DNA of 41,534 bases, taken from contig JAGXAL010000004.1 of assembly GCA_018971605.1 (NCBI GenBank), forward strand, positions 1-41,534. Reading direction: 5' to 3'. The notes beneath the pieces were generated by a model. The model was not told the origin of the DNA and searched no databases. It saw only the letters and a program-made list of their open reading frames with translations. The translations under genes and the position numbers were made by a program. How positions within the stretch are numbered: the first letter of the stretch is position 1; every line of letters begins with the position of its first letter. Below are positions 32,587 through 40,511 of the stretch, piece after piece. Source of the stretch: Natronospirales bacterium. Its GTDB lineage: Bacteria > Pseudomonadota > Gammaproteobacteria > Natronospirales > REEB76.

Positions 32587-34176
32587 ATGAGCGCCTCTGC
32601 CGAATCCGCTGCCGCTCCCGGCGTCACACTGCATGCTCCCGCCAGCGGCGAATTTCTTGGCCATTTTCCCTGGCAAAGCGCCGCTGCGGTACGTGCGCTG
32701 CTCGGCAGCGCACATGCCGCGCAGCCGCAATGGGCAGCCACGCCGCTCGCCGAACGCCGGCAATGCATTGCAGGCCTGCGGCAGCTACTGCTGTTTCAAA
32801 CCGATGCGCTTGCGCAGCTGATTGCCGATTGCGTGGGCAAGACCCGCGTGGAAGCCTTGGCTACGGAGATCATGCCTACGGTCGCCGCGAGTCGCTGGTA
32901 CGAGCGCCATGCCGCCAAGTTCCTGCGGCCGCGGCGCCTGCAACGCGGCTCGCTGCTGTACCTCAACAAGCGCAGCACGCTTTATCGGGTACCGTGGGGC
33001 GTGATCGGCGTCATTTCCCCGTGGAATTACCCGTTAGGGATACCCATGCACGAAATTCTGCCGGCGCTGCTCGCGGGCAATGCCGTGGTCTTCAAGACCG
33101 CGCCGGAAACCCTGCCGGTAGGCTTCAAGATTGCGGAGCTCATGCGCTTGGCGGGTGTACCACAGGATGTTTTCCAGCACGTCAATATTGATGGCCCAAC
33201 CTGCGGCGATCTGTGGCTGGAGACCGGCGGCGTCGACAAACTGTTTTTCACCGGCTCGGTACGCGTCGGCAAGTTGCTCGCGGAAAAGGCCGCACGTGCC
33301 CTGGTGCCGGTATCACTGGAACTGGGTGGCAAAGACGCCATGATCGTGTGCGCCGATGCGGATCTGAAACGTGCCGCGGCCGGTGCGGTGTGGGCCGGGC
33401 TCTCGAACGCCGGCCAATCCTGTGCCGGTGTCGAACGCATCTATGTGCAGGAAACGGTGTACGCGCCATTTCTGGAATTGTTGTCTCAAAAAGTAGCGCG
33501 TTTGCGTACCGGCCAAGACCGGGATTTCAATGTGGACGTCGGCGCCCTGTGTACCGCACGCCAGGTTGAAACTGTACGACATCATCTTGAAGACGCATTT
33601 CAACGCGGCGCGCGCGTGGCCGCCAAAGCCGCCGCACCCGCGGACGACAACCCCCACTTCGTTGCTCCGCTGGTGCTCACCCAGGTGGACCACGGCATGG
33701 CTGTGATGCGCGAAGAAACATTTGGGCCGGTGCTGGGCGTCATGCCGTTCGCCAGCGACGCGCAAGCCATACAACTGGCCAACGATTCAGCCTATGGGCT
33801 CACCGCCTCGGTGTGGTCGCGGGACCTGCGGCAGGCTGAACGCCTGGCACGGCAAATCCATGCGGGCGCGATCATGATCAACGACCATTTGCTGTCGCAC
33901 GCGCAAACCGAAACTCCCTGGGGAGGATTCAAGCATTCCGGCTACGGCCGCGGTCATGGGCAATTTGCCTTTGAAGCGGTCACCGCCCCCAAGGTCATCG
34001 TGCACGATTGGCTGAAACTCATCCGTTATCAGCCTTACTGGATGCCCTACAACCGGCAGGTCTACGAGGGTCTCAAGGGAATCACGCTGGCACTGTACGC
34101 GCGCCGCTGGTCTCACCGCTTCGCCGGGCTGTGGCGCGCTCTCAAGCTCGTGCCCCGCGTGTTTCGCCTGCCTTGA
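32587..34176 (+). CDS. NAD(P)-dependent aldehyde dehydrogenase family protein
   Basis: 529 aa; GVIGVISPWNYPLGIP, FTGSVRVGKLLAEKAA, SLELGGKDAMIV, NAGQSCAGVERIYV catalytic Cys; basic/aromatic C-terminal extension. Confidence 0.93.
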   Translation: MSASAESAAAPGVTLHAPASGEFLGHFPWQSAAAVRALLGSAHAAQPQWAATPLAERRQCIAGLRQLLLFQTDALAQLIADCVGKTRVEALATEIMPTVAASRWYERHAAKFLRPRRLQRGSLLYLNKRSTLYRVPWGVIGVISPWNYPLGIPMHEILPALLAGNAVVFKTAPETLPVGFKIAELMRLAGVPQDVFQHVNIDGPTCGDLWLETGGVDKLFFTGSVRVGKLLAEKAARALVPVSLELGGKDAMIVCADADLKRAAAGAVWAGLSNAGQSCAGVERIYVQETVYAPFLELLSQKVARLRTGQDRDFNVDVGALCTARQVETVRHHLEDAFQRGARVAAKAAAPADDNPHFVAPLVLTQVDHGMAVMREETFGPVLGVMPFASDAQAIQLANDSAYGLTASVWSRDLRQAERLARQIHAGAIMINDHLLSHAQTETPWGGFKHSGYGRGHGQFAFEAVTAPKVIVHDWLKLIRYQPYWMPYNRQVYEGLKGITLALYARRWSHRFAGLWRALKLVPRVFRLP

Positions 34177-34824
34177 TCAAAAATTGCTGCTCGGCACTTC
34201 CTCGAGAATCTCGATTTCGCCGTTGCAGGTAATTTCGTCATCGTGCGACTCCATGTCCACGCCGTTCCAATAATCCAGCGCGCGTTTATGCCATTCCACC
34301 AGGGAAATGGTGTCGCCCATGACCAGCTGCTGCGGGGCGCGGTGCATTTCACCGGTGGCGCGCACGCGGAACACCTTCTTGTGATCGCCGCGCATGTTTT
34401 CCAGCCAGAAGCGCACGGCACGCGCATCGTCGGGAATCAGCCAGATGCAGCTGCTGCGTGAGGGCAGATCCGGATACATCTGGCGGCGCACGTCCTCCAG
34501 CACCAGTTCGCGCACCATGCGCGTGGACAGAAACAGGCTGTCCAGCGTTTCCGCCAGCGTCATGACCGGATTGAAGTGATAAAAATTGAGGTGCGGGTCT
34601 TTCTTCCCCTGCTTGCGATACACGTGCAGGGCGCGAAAGGCCACCAGGTCGACGGTGAACACCTCGTTGGTTTCGGGATTGGTAATGCCGCGCCGTGCCA
34701 CCTCGAATGCCCGCCAGGAATTATTAGGCTCTTCGCCGAAATTGAACACCGCGCCTTCCACCCACTTGGGCGAATTGTGTTTGTGAATGTGGTAATACTT
34801 TTCGCTCTCGATGTGCATGTGCAC
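34177..34824 (-). CDS. Uncharacterised protein, possibly DUF2441-like
   Basis: 215 aa; KYYHIHKHNSPKWVEGAVFNFGEEPNNSWRAFE...; clear ORF, family assignment tentative. Confidence 0.65.
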   Translation of the reverse strand: MHMHIESEKYYHIHKHNSPKWVEGAVFNFGEEPNNSWRAFEVARRGITNPETNEVFTVDLVAFRALHVYRKQGKKDPHLNFYHFNPVMTLAETLDSLFLSTRMVRELVLEDVRRQMYPDLPSRSSCIWLIPDDARAVRFWLENMRGDHKKVFRVRATGEMHRAPQQLVMGDTISLVEWHKRALDYWNGVDMESHDDEITCNGEIEILEEVPSSNF

Positions 34825-34918
34825 CCCGGCCTTTGTTGCTCACAAATCCGCCACGCTTGCGGCGCAGCCGAACGCGGAATTTATCACAGCTCCGGCGGCA
34901 ACGCCGCGGCTGCCCGCC

Positions 34919-36022
34919 TCACACCCGGTCGCGCGGCAGCGGCGTGACTCTCACCGGCATTCGCTGCCGTCCCCAGTGACCCGGTTTGCCGGCGAACTTG
35001 CCGGGTATCGCGGTGCCGCAATTCAGGCAATGGCCGTCATCATCCAGATTCCATGCGCCCAGCTCGTACCAGTCACGCTCGATCACCAAGCCGCCGCAGC
35101 CGGGACACCAGGTGCTGCTGCCGCTGCGATCGTGCACGTTGCCGGTGTAGCAATAGTGCAGCCCGTTGTTGAGCGCGATGCTGCGCGCATGCATGAGCGT
35201 GGCTGCCGGCGTCGGCGGCCGATCGCGCAGCTTGTAGTCGGGATGATAGGCGCTGAAATGCAGCGGCACATCCGCGCCGAGGTTTTCCATGATCCACTGA
35301 GTTTCGCTTTCGATGTCGGCGTCGGAATCATTCAGCCCGGGAATCAGCAAGGTGGTGATTTCGAACCATACGCGGGTTTCCTGCTTGAGATACTTGAGCG
35401 TGTCCAGCACCGGCGCGAGATGGCCGCCGCAGATTTTCCAGTAGAACTCTTCGGTGAAGCCCTTGAGGTCCACGTTGGCGGCGTCCATGTGCCGGTAGAA
35501 TTCCAGCCGCGGCTCGAGGCACATATAGCCCGCGGTCACCGCAATAGCGTTGACGCCGAGTTCGTGACCAGCAGCGGCAACGTCCATGGCGTATTCCATG
35601 AATATCACCGGATCGTTGTAGGTGAACGCCAGGCTCGCGCAGCCTAGGGATTTCGCCGCTGCTGCTAAAGCCGCTGGCGTCGCGGCGTCGGCGAGCGTAT
35701 CCATCTCCCGCGACTTCGACATGTCCCAGTTCTGGCAAAACTTGCAGGCTAGGTTGCAACCGGCGGTACCAAAGGACAGCACCGCGGTACCTGGCAGGAA
35801 ATGGTTGAGCGGCTTCTTTTCCACCGGGTCCACACAAAACCCGCTGGAACGCCCGTAGCTGAACAGCTTGATTTGATCATCCTCGCGGCCGCGCACGAAA
35901 CACAGACCGCGCTGGCCTTCCTGCAACTTGCAGGCACGCGGACACACGTCGCACTGCACCCGGCCGTCCTCAAGGCGGTGCCAATAACGCGTGAGCACGA
36001 TGGTTTGTGAAGCGGCAGGCAT
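34919..36022 (-). CDS. amrS: AmmeMemoRadiSam system radical SAM enzyme
   Basis: CDVCPRACKLQEGQRGLCFVRG, FGTAGCNLACKFCQNWDMSKSRE (CxxxCxxC), YNDPVIFMEYAMDVAAA, C-terminal Cys pairs CPGCGG / CLNCG. Confidence 0.93.
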   Translation of the reverse strand: MPAASQTIVLTRYWHRLEDGRVQCDVCPRACKLQEGQRGLCFVRGREDDQIKLFSYGRSSGFCVDPVEKKPLNHFLPGTAVLSFGTAGCNLACKFCQNWDMSKSREMDTLADAATPAALAAAAKSLGCASLAFTYNDPVIFMEYAMDVAAAGHELGVNAIAVTAGYMCLEPRLEFYRHMDAANVDLKGFTEEFYWKICGGHLAPVLDTLKYLKQETRVWFEITTLLIPGLNDSDADIESETQWIMENLGADVPLHFSAYHPDYKLRDRPPTPAATLMHARSIALNNGLHYCYTGNVHDRSGSSTWCPGCGGLVIERDWYELGAWNLDDDGHCLNCGTAIPGKFAGKPGHWGRQRMPVRVTPLPRDRV

Positions 36023-36051
36023 AGCGGCGTTTCCGTACTACCATTAAGTAT

Positions 36052-36840
36052 ATGACCACCCGTGCTGTGCGTGTGCCTGCCGTTGCCGGCTTGTTCTATC
36101 CCGGTGAAGCCCCTGCCCTGCGCGCCCAGCTGGTACAACTGCTCGCGGACAACCCGGCTGCGGGCGCAGCGCCCAAGGCGCTGATTGCGCCGCATGCCGG
36201 CTATGTTTATTCAGGCCCGATTGCAGCGCGCGCCTACAACCGCGCGGCGCTGCACGCCGACACTGTGCAGCGCGTGGTCTTGCTCGGGCCTGCGCATCGC
36301 GTGGCGCTGCGGGGGCTGGCGCTGCCTGGCGTGGACGCCTTCGGCACGCCCTTGGGCAATGTACCGCTGGATCGGGACGCCCTGGCGAGCATCGAGGATC
36401 TGCCGCAGGTGACGCGCTCCGACGCGGCGCACGCGTTGGAGCACAGCCTGGAAGTGCATCTGCCGTTTTTGCAAATCTTGCTGGCCCGCTTCACTCTCGT
36501 ACCCTTGGTTGTCGGCTCGGCGACAACGGACGAGGTTGCCGAGGTCGTGAGCAAGCTCTGGGGCGGCGACGAAACGCTCGTCGTCATCAGCAGCGATCTC
36601 AGTCACTACCATGCGTACGATAGCGCCCGCGATCTGGACGAAGATACTGCGCAACGCATCGAGGCCTGCGCAGTCCCGATTCCGGACGCGCAGGCTTGCG
36701 GAGCCTACCCCATCAACGGACTGCTGAGCGTGGCGCGCCAGCGTCAGTTGCGCGTGGAGCGTCTGGATCTGCGCAACTCCGGCGACACCGCCGGGGACAA
36801 GCGCCGCGTGGTGGGTTACGGTGCCTGGGCCTTTGTATGA
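36052..36840 (+). CDS. amrB: AmmeMemoRadiSam system protein B (MEMO1 family)
   Basis: PKALIAPHAGYVYSGPIAARAYN, VVLLGPAHRVALRGLALP, VVISSDLSHYHAYDSARDLDE, CGAYPINGLLSVARQ. Confidence 0.94.
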   Translation: MTTRAVRVPAVAGLFYPGEAPALRAQLVQLLADNPAAGAAPKALIAPHAGYVYSGPIAARAYNRAALHADTVQRVVLLGPAHRVALRGLALPGVDAFGTPLGNVPLDRDALASIEDLPQVTRSDAAHALEHSLEVHLPFLQILLARFTLVPLVVGSATTDEVAEVVSKLWGGDETLVVISSDLSHYHAYDSARDLDEDTAQRIEACAVPIPDAQACGAYPINGLLSVARQRQLRVERLDLRNSGDTAGDKRRVVGYGAWAFV

Positions 36841-37406
36841 GTCTTAGCGCAGTGACGCGCGCTACCCTGCTGGCTGCAGCGCGGTACAGCATCCACCAGG
36901 CACTGGACAAGGGGCAGGCATGCTTCAGCCATGCCAATCCCGATCCAGCTTTGCGCGCGACATGCGCCACGTTCGTAACCTTAAAACGCCACGCGGTGCT
37001 GCGCGGCTGCATCGGCAACCTCGAAGCCAACCAGTCCTTGCTGGATGACGTCATGCACAATGCCCGGCTGGCCGCCTTTCAAGACCCGCGTTTCCCGCCG
37101 CTGGTGGCGGCAGAGTTACAGGATTTGTATGTGGAAATCTCGGTGCTCTCCAGCAGCGAAGCGCTCGCCGCGCGCAGCCGCGAGGAACTGCTGCGCAGCC
37201 TGCGGCCGGGAGAGGACGGCGTGATTGTCCAGGAAGGCACGCGTCGCGCCACCTTCCTGCCTGCCGTCTGGACCCGCTTGCCCGACAAAGCGCAGTTCTA
37301 CGACGAGCTGCTGCGCAAAGCCGGTCTGAGGTCAACACATTGGTCGGCGGACTTGCAATTCTTCCGCTACCATACCGAAACTTTCGGCGACCGGGAGCCA
37401 ACATGA
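36837..37406 (+). CDS. amrA: AmmeMemoRadiSam system protein A (AMMECR1 family)
   Basis: CFVTLKRHAVLRGCIGNLE-type motif (ATFVTLKRHAVLRGCIGNLEANQSLLDDVMHNARLAAFQDPRFPPL), VEISVLSS. Start ATG 36837 overlaps the amrB stop by 4 nt. Confidence 0.94.
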   Translation: MSLSAVTRATLLAAARYSIHQALDKGQACFSHANPDPALRATCATFVTLKRHAVLRGCIGNLEANQSLLDDVMHNARLAAFQDPRFPPLVAAELQDLYVEISVLSSSEALAARSREELLRSLRPGEDGVIVQEGTRRATFLPAVWTRLPDKAQFYDELLRKAGLRSTHWSADLQFFRYHTETFGDREPT

Positions 37407-37672
37407 AATCGCTGGTCTGCGCCATCCTGATGACTGCCCTGACGCTGGTCCTCGGCGCCTGCGACGCCGGTCATTCCGTCGGTAACACCGCCGGCAGCCA
37501 GGCGCCGCCACCGGTGAGTCACACGGTATTTGCGCCCTATGTGAACGACGTCAACAAGGCCAAACAGTTACAAGACACCGTGAATGCGCAGAAACAAGCA
37601 CTGGATCGCGCCATTCAAGCGCAGACTGGAGCCACCCGCACACCCGCCCCTTCCGCGCAGTCTCCGCGCTGA
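37403..37672 (+). CDS. Small lipoprotein, translationally coupled to the AMMECR1-family gene
   Basis: 89 aa; MKSLVCAILMTALTLVLGACDAGHS lipobox (LGAC). ATG overlaps the upstream stop (ATGA, 37403-37406). Confidence 0.75.
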   Translation: MKSLVCAILMTALTLVLGACDAGHSVGNTAGSQAPPPVSHTVFAPYVNDVNKAKQLQDTVNAQKQALDRAIQAQTGATRTPAPSAQSPR

Positions 37673-37673
37673 T

Positions 37674-38192
37674 TCAGCTGCCAGCGTCGCGCAGCCGCAG
37701 GCTGAAATGCAGGTCGCAGGCATCCGCCTTGCCGGCGGACGCCTGCAGTTGACGCGCAAACCCGTAACGTTCGTAAAGTTGCACCGCTTCTTTCAGCACC
37801 GGCGCAGTGAACAGTTCGATGGTTTCAAAGCCATGGGTCCGTGCCCAGGCCAGCACCCGTTCGAGGAGCACGCGGCCAAGTCCGCGGTGCCGCACCTTGT
37901 ACGCCAGGTACAGGCGCCGCAGTTCGCACAGCGTTTGGCTGCGGCCGTAGGCCCCGCTACAGCCCACGAGCACGCCGCTGCTGTCTTCCAGCACCTCGAA
38001 CATGCCCTGGCGGCTGCCGTACCAGCCGGCGACATCAGCCAGGTCGTCGTCCAGTGCCGCGCCGGGTGCCGGCAAGCCGTAACTTTGCAAAATGCCGCCG
38101 ACCAAACTGCGCAAAGCATCCGCGTCCGCGCGGATTCCCGGCCGCAGCGTCAGGCGCAGCTCGGCCAGCAAATTCTCGTGGTTGGAGGCCAA
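37674..38192 (-). CDS. GNAT family N-acetyltransferase
   Basis: LRRLYLAYKVRHRGLGRVLLERVLAWARTHGFETIELFTAPVLKEAVQLYERYGFAR. Confidence 0.9.
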   Translation of the reverse strand: MASNHENLLAELRLTLRPGIRADADALRSLVGGILQSYGLPAPGAALDDDLADVAGWYGSRQGMFEVLEDSSGVLVGCSGAYGRSQTLCELRRLYLAYKVRHRGLGRVLLERVLAWARTHGFETIELFTAPVLKEAVQLYERYGFARQLQASAGKADACDLHFSLRLRDAGS

Positions 38193-38203
38193 GGACGCGA
38201 GGC

Positions 38204-38884
38204 CTATTTGATCCTGCGCACGAACACGGTTTCACCGTGCCCCGGCAGGGTCAGGAGGTAACCGAAGCCGAGCTTCTTGATAACCACCTGCGGATGATCG
38301 AGCCTCACATTGGTGAAATATCCGGTGCCCGCTTGTTGCCACTGCTGCCCGTTTTCCAGCGTGAACACCGTATTGCCGCTCCAACCGGTAAATACGCCGG
38401 CCAGGCGTGTTTCGATGCGTTCTGGCGTCGCCGAATTTTCCTTGCGGGGCATGGTATCCGCACCGAAACTGGCGGCCACGGGCGCCTTGGCTTGCGACAC
38501 CGGCGGCGACATGGCCGCGGAAAGCGGTGCTGCCGACACTCTGTGCGTGCCAAGATACTGATCCAGCCAGTCATTGAATGCCGCAAGCTGCGCGGGTGAC
38601 AGTTTGTCGAGACCGGTCCGGTCGAACTCGCCGACGGTAATGACATTGCGCACGTCCACCGGCGTAGACGAGGCTGCCGGCTGCGAGGCCAGGTAATGAC
38701 CCAGCCAGAGATTCAAGGCCTCGAGCTGCGGCGGCGAGAGCGTATCCAGGCCGCTCGCATGAAACTGCGAGACCGTAATCAGATTGCGCACGTCCACGCT
38801 CTGCGATGCAGCGGGTGCCGCCAGCACCGTTGCGCAACACCAGAAGCCAAGCAACGCTGCGATGCCCGCTGTCAATCTGTGCAT
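38204..38884 (-). CDS. Secreted hypothetical protein with two tandem repeats
   Basis: MHRLTAGIAALLGFWCCATVLAAPA signal peptide. Repeats VDVRNLITVSQFHASGLDTLSPPQLEALNLWLGHYL and VDVRNVITVGEFDRTGLDKLSPAQLAAFNDWLDQYL. Start trimmed from 38941. Confidence 0.75.
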   Translation of the reverse strand: MHRLTAGIAALLGFWCCATVLAAPAASQSVDVRNLITVSQFHASGLDTLSPPQLEALNLWLGHYLASQPAASSTPVDVRNVITVGEFDRTGLDKLSPAQLAAFNDWLDQYLGTHRVSAAPLSAAMSPPVSQAKAPVAASFGADTMPRKENSATPERIETRLAGVFTGWSGNTVFTLENGQQWQQAGTGYFTNVRLDHPQVVIKKLGFGYLLTLPGHGETVFVRRIK

Positions 38885-38891
38885 GCCTGCC

Positions 38892-39839
38892 TCACCACGG
38901 TAAATGATCCAGATCCACGTTGCCGCCACTGAGGATAACACCGACCCGGCGACCCTTCACCTCGACCAGCCTTTCGCGCAGCGCCGCCAGCACCACGGCC
39001 GCCGACGGCTCAATGATGATTTTCAAGCGCTCCCAGACAAAGCGCATGGCGGCCACGATGGCGGGCTCCGCGACGCGCACGATTTCGTCCACCTGCGTGC
39101 GCAGCACCTCGAAAGTCAGCGGCCCGATGGTGGCGCGCAAGCCGTCGGCCACGGTATCGGGATGCGCCACCGGCTCGATGTGCCCCGCGCGCAATGAACG
39201 CCAGGCATCGTCGGCGCCGAGCGGCTCGACGCCGAGGATTTTGCATCCGGGACGCAGCGCGCGCGTAGCGACCGCCGTGCCGGACAGCAGCCCGCCGCCA
39301 CCCACCGGTGCCAGTACCCACTCCAGTCCCGGAACTTCCTCGTGCAATTCCAGCGCTGCGGTTCCCTGCCCGGCCATGACCAGCGGGTCGTTGTACGGAT
39401 GCACGATGGTCGCACCGCTTTGTGCCACGTAATTTTGCAGCGCAGTTTCTCGACCGCGCATGCTCGACTCGCAATAAATGATCTTGGCACCGTATTCCGC
39501 AACCGCACGTTTTTTGAAGGCGCTGGAGTTCTCCGGCATCACGACGCACGCCGGTATCCCGCGGCGGCGTGCCGCCAGCGCCAAGGCCGCGCCGTGGTTG
39601 CCGGACGAATGCGTGGCTACGCCGCGGGCCGCCGCCGCTGTTGATAGCGACAACACGGCATTGGCAGCGCCGCGGATCTTGAAGGCGCCCATTTCCTGAA
39701 AGTTCTCGCATTTGCAGAAAACTTCAGCGCCCAGCTCCGCTTCCAGCGGCGTACACCGCATGACCGGCGTGTGGCTGATCTGCGCAGCGATGCGCGCCGC
39801 GGCCGCACAGATATCGGCGAATGTCAGAATGTCCGGCAT
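38892..39839 (-). CDS. PLP-dependent threonine/serine dehydratase or serine racemase-like enzyme
   Basis: 315 aa; HTPVMRCTPLEAELGAEVFCKCENFQEMGAFKIRGAANAV (PLP Lys), SSGNHGAALALAARRRGIPACVVMPE, GGGGLLSGTA. Confidence 0.92.
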   Translation of the reverse strand: MPDILTFADICAAAARIAAQISHTPVMRCTPLEAELGAEVFCKCENFQEMGAFKIRGAANAVLSLSTAAAARGVATHSSGNHGAALALAARRRGIPACVVMPENSSAFKKRAVAEYGAKIIYCESSMRGRETALQNYVAQSGATIVHPYNDPLVMAGQGTAALELHEEVPGLEWVLAPVGGGGLLSGTAVATRALRPGCKILGVEPLGADDAWRSLRAGHIEPVAHPDTVADGLRATIGPLTFEVLRTQVDEIVRVAEPAIVAAMRFVWERLKIIIEPSAAVVLAALRERLVEVKGRRVGVILSGGNVDLDHLPW

Positions 39840-39846
39840 GCGGAGT

Positions 39847-40407
39847 TTACAGTGCCTGAAATTCCGGTCGCAGCAGACGTTCGCGGTAATGCTTGAGCTC
39901 CGTTACCGAATCCCGGATGTCCTGCAGCGCCAAATGCGTGGATTCCTTGGTGAAACCCTCGGCGACGCCCGGAGCCCAGCGTCTGGCGAGCTCCTTGAGC
40001 GTGCTTACGTCGAGGTTGCGATAATGAAAAAACTTTTCCAGCTCCGGCATGTAGCGGGCCAAGAAACGCCGGTCCTGACAGATGCTGTTGCCGCACATGG
40101 GCGAGGTGTTCGGCGGCAAATAGCGGCGCACAAACGCAAGCGTCGCCTGCTCGGCTTCGCGTTCGCTCACCTGGCTGGCACGCACCCGCGCGGTGAGTCC
40201 CGACTGCCCGTGCTGGTGTGTGCACCATTCGCCCATGGCGTCCAGCACCGTGTCGCTCTGGTGCACGGCGATCACCGGACCCTCCGCCAGCAGGTTCAAC
40301 TGCTTGTCGGTCACCAGCGTGGCCACTTCCAGGATCCGGTCCTGTTGCGGATCGAGGCCGGTCATTTCCAGATCCAGCCAGATCAGGTTTTCGACATTCA
40401 ACGACAT
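39847..40407 (-). CDS. orn: Oligoribonuclease
   Basis: [77 protein letters not shown]. Confidence 0.97.
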   Translation of the reverse strand: MSLNVENLIWLDLEMTGLDPQQDRILEVATLVTDKQLNLLAEGPVIAVHQSDTVLDAMGEWCTHQHGQSGLTARVRASQVSEREAEQATLAFVRRYLPPNTSPMCGNSICQDRRFLARYMPELEKFFHYRNLDVSTLKELARRWAPGVAEGFTKESTHLALQDIRDSVTELKHYRERLLRPEFQAL

Positions 40408-40511
40408 GGGCATCCTTCAAGCGGCAAGCGTGCTCAGTCTAAACCCCGGGCGCGATTCTGCCCATCCGCCGCATCGTGTACAATGCGCCGGTCGCAACTT
40501 TCCACCGCTGC

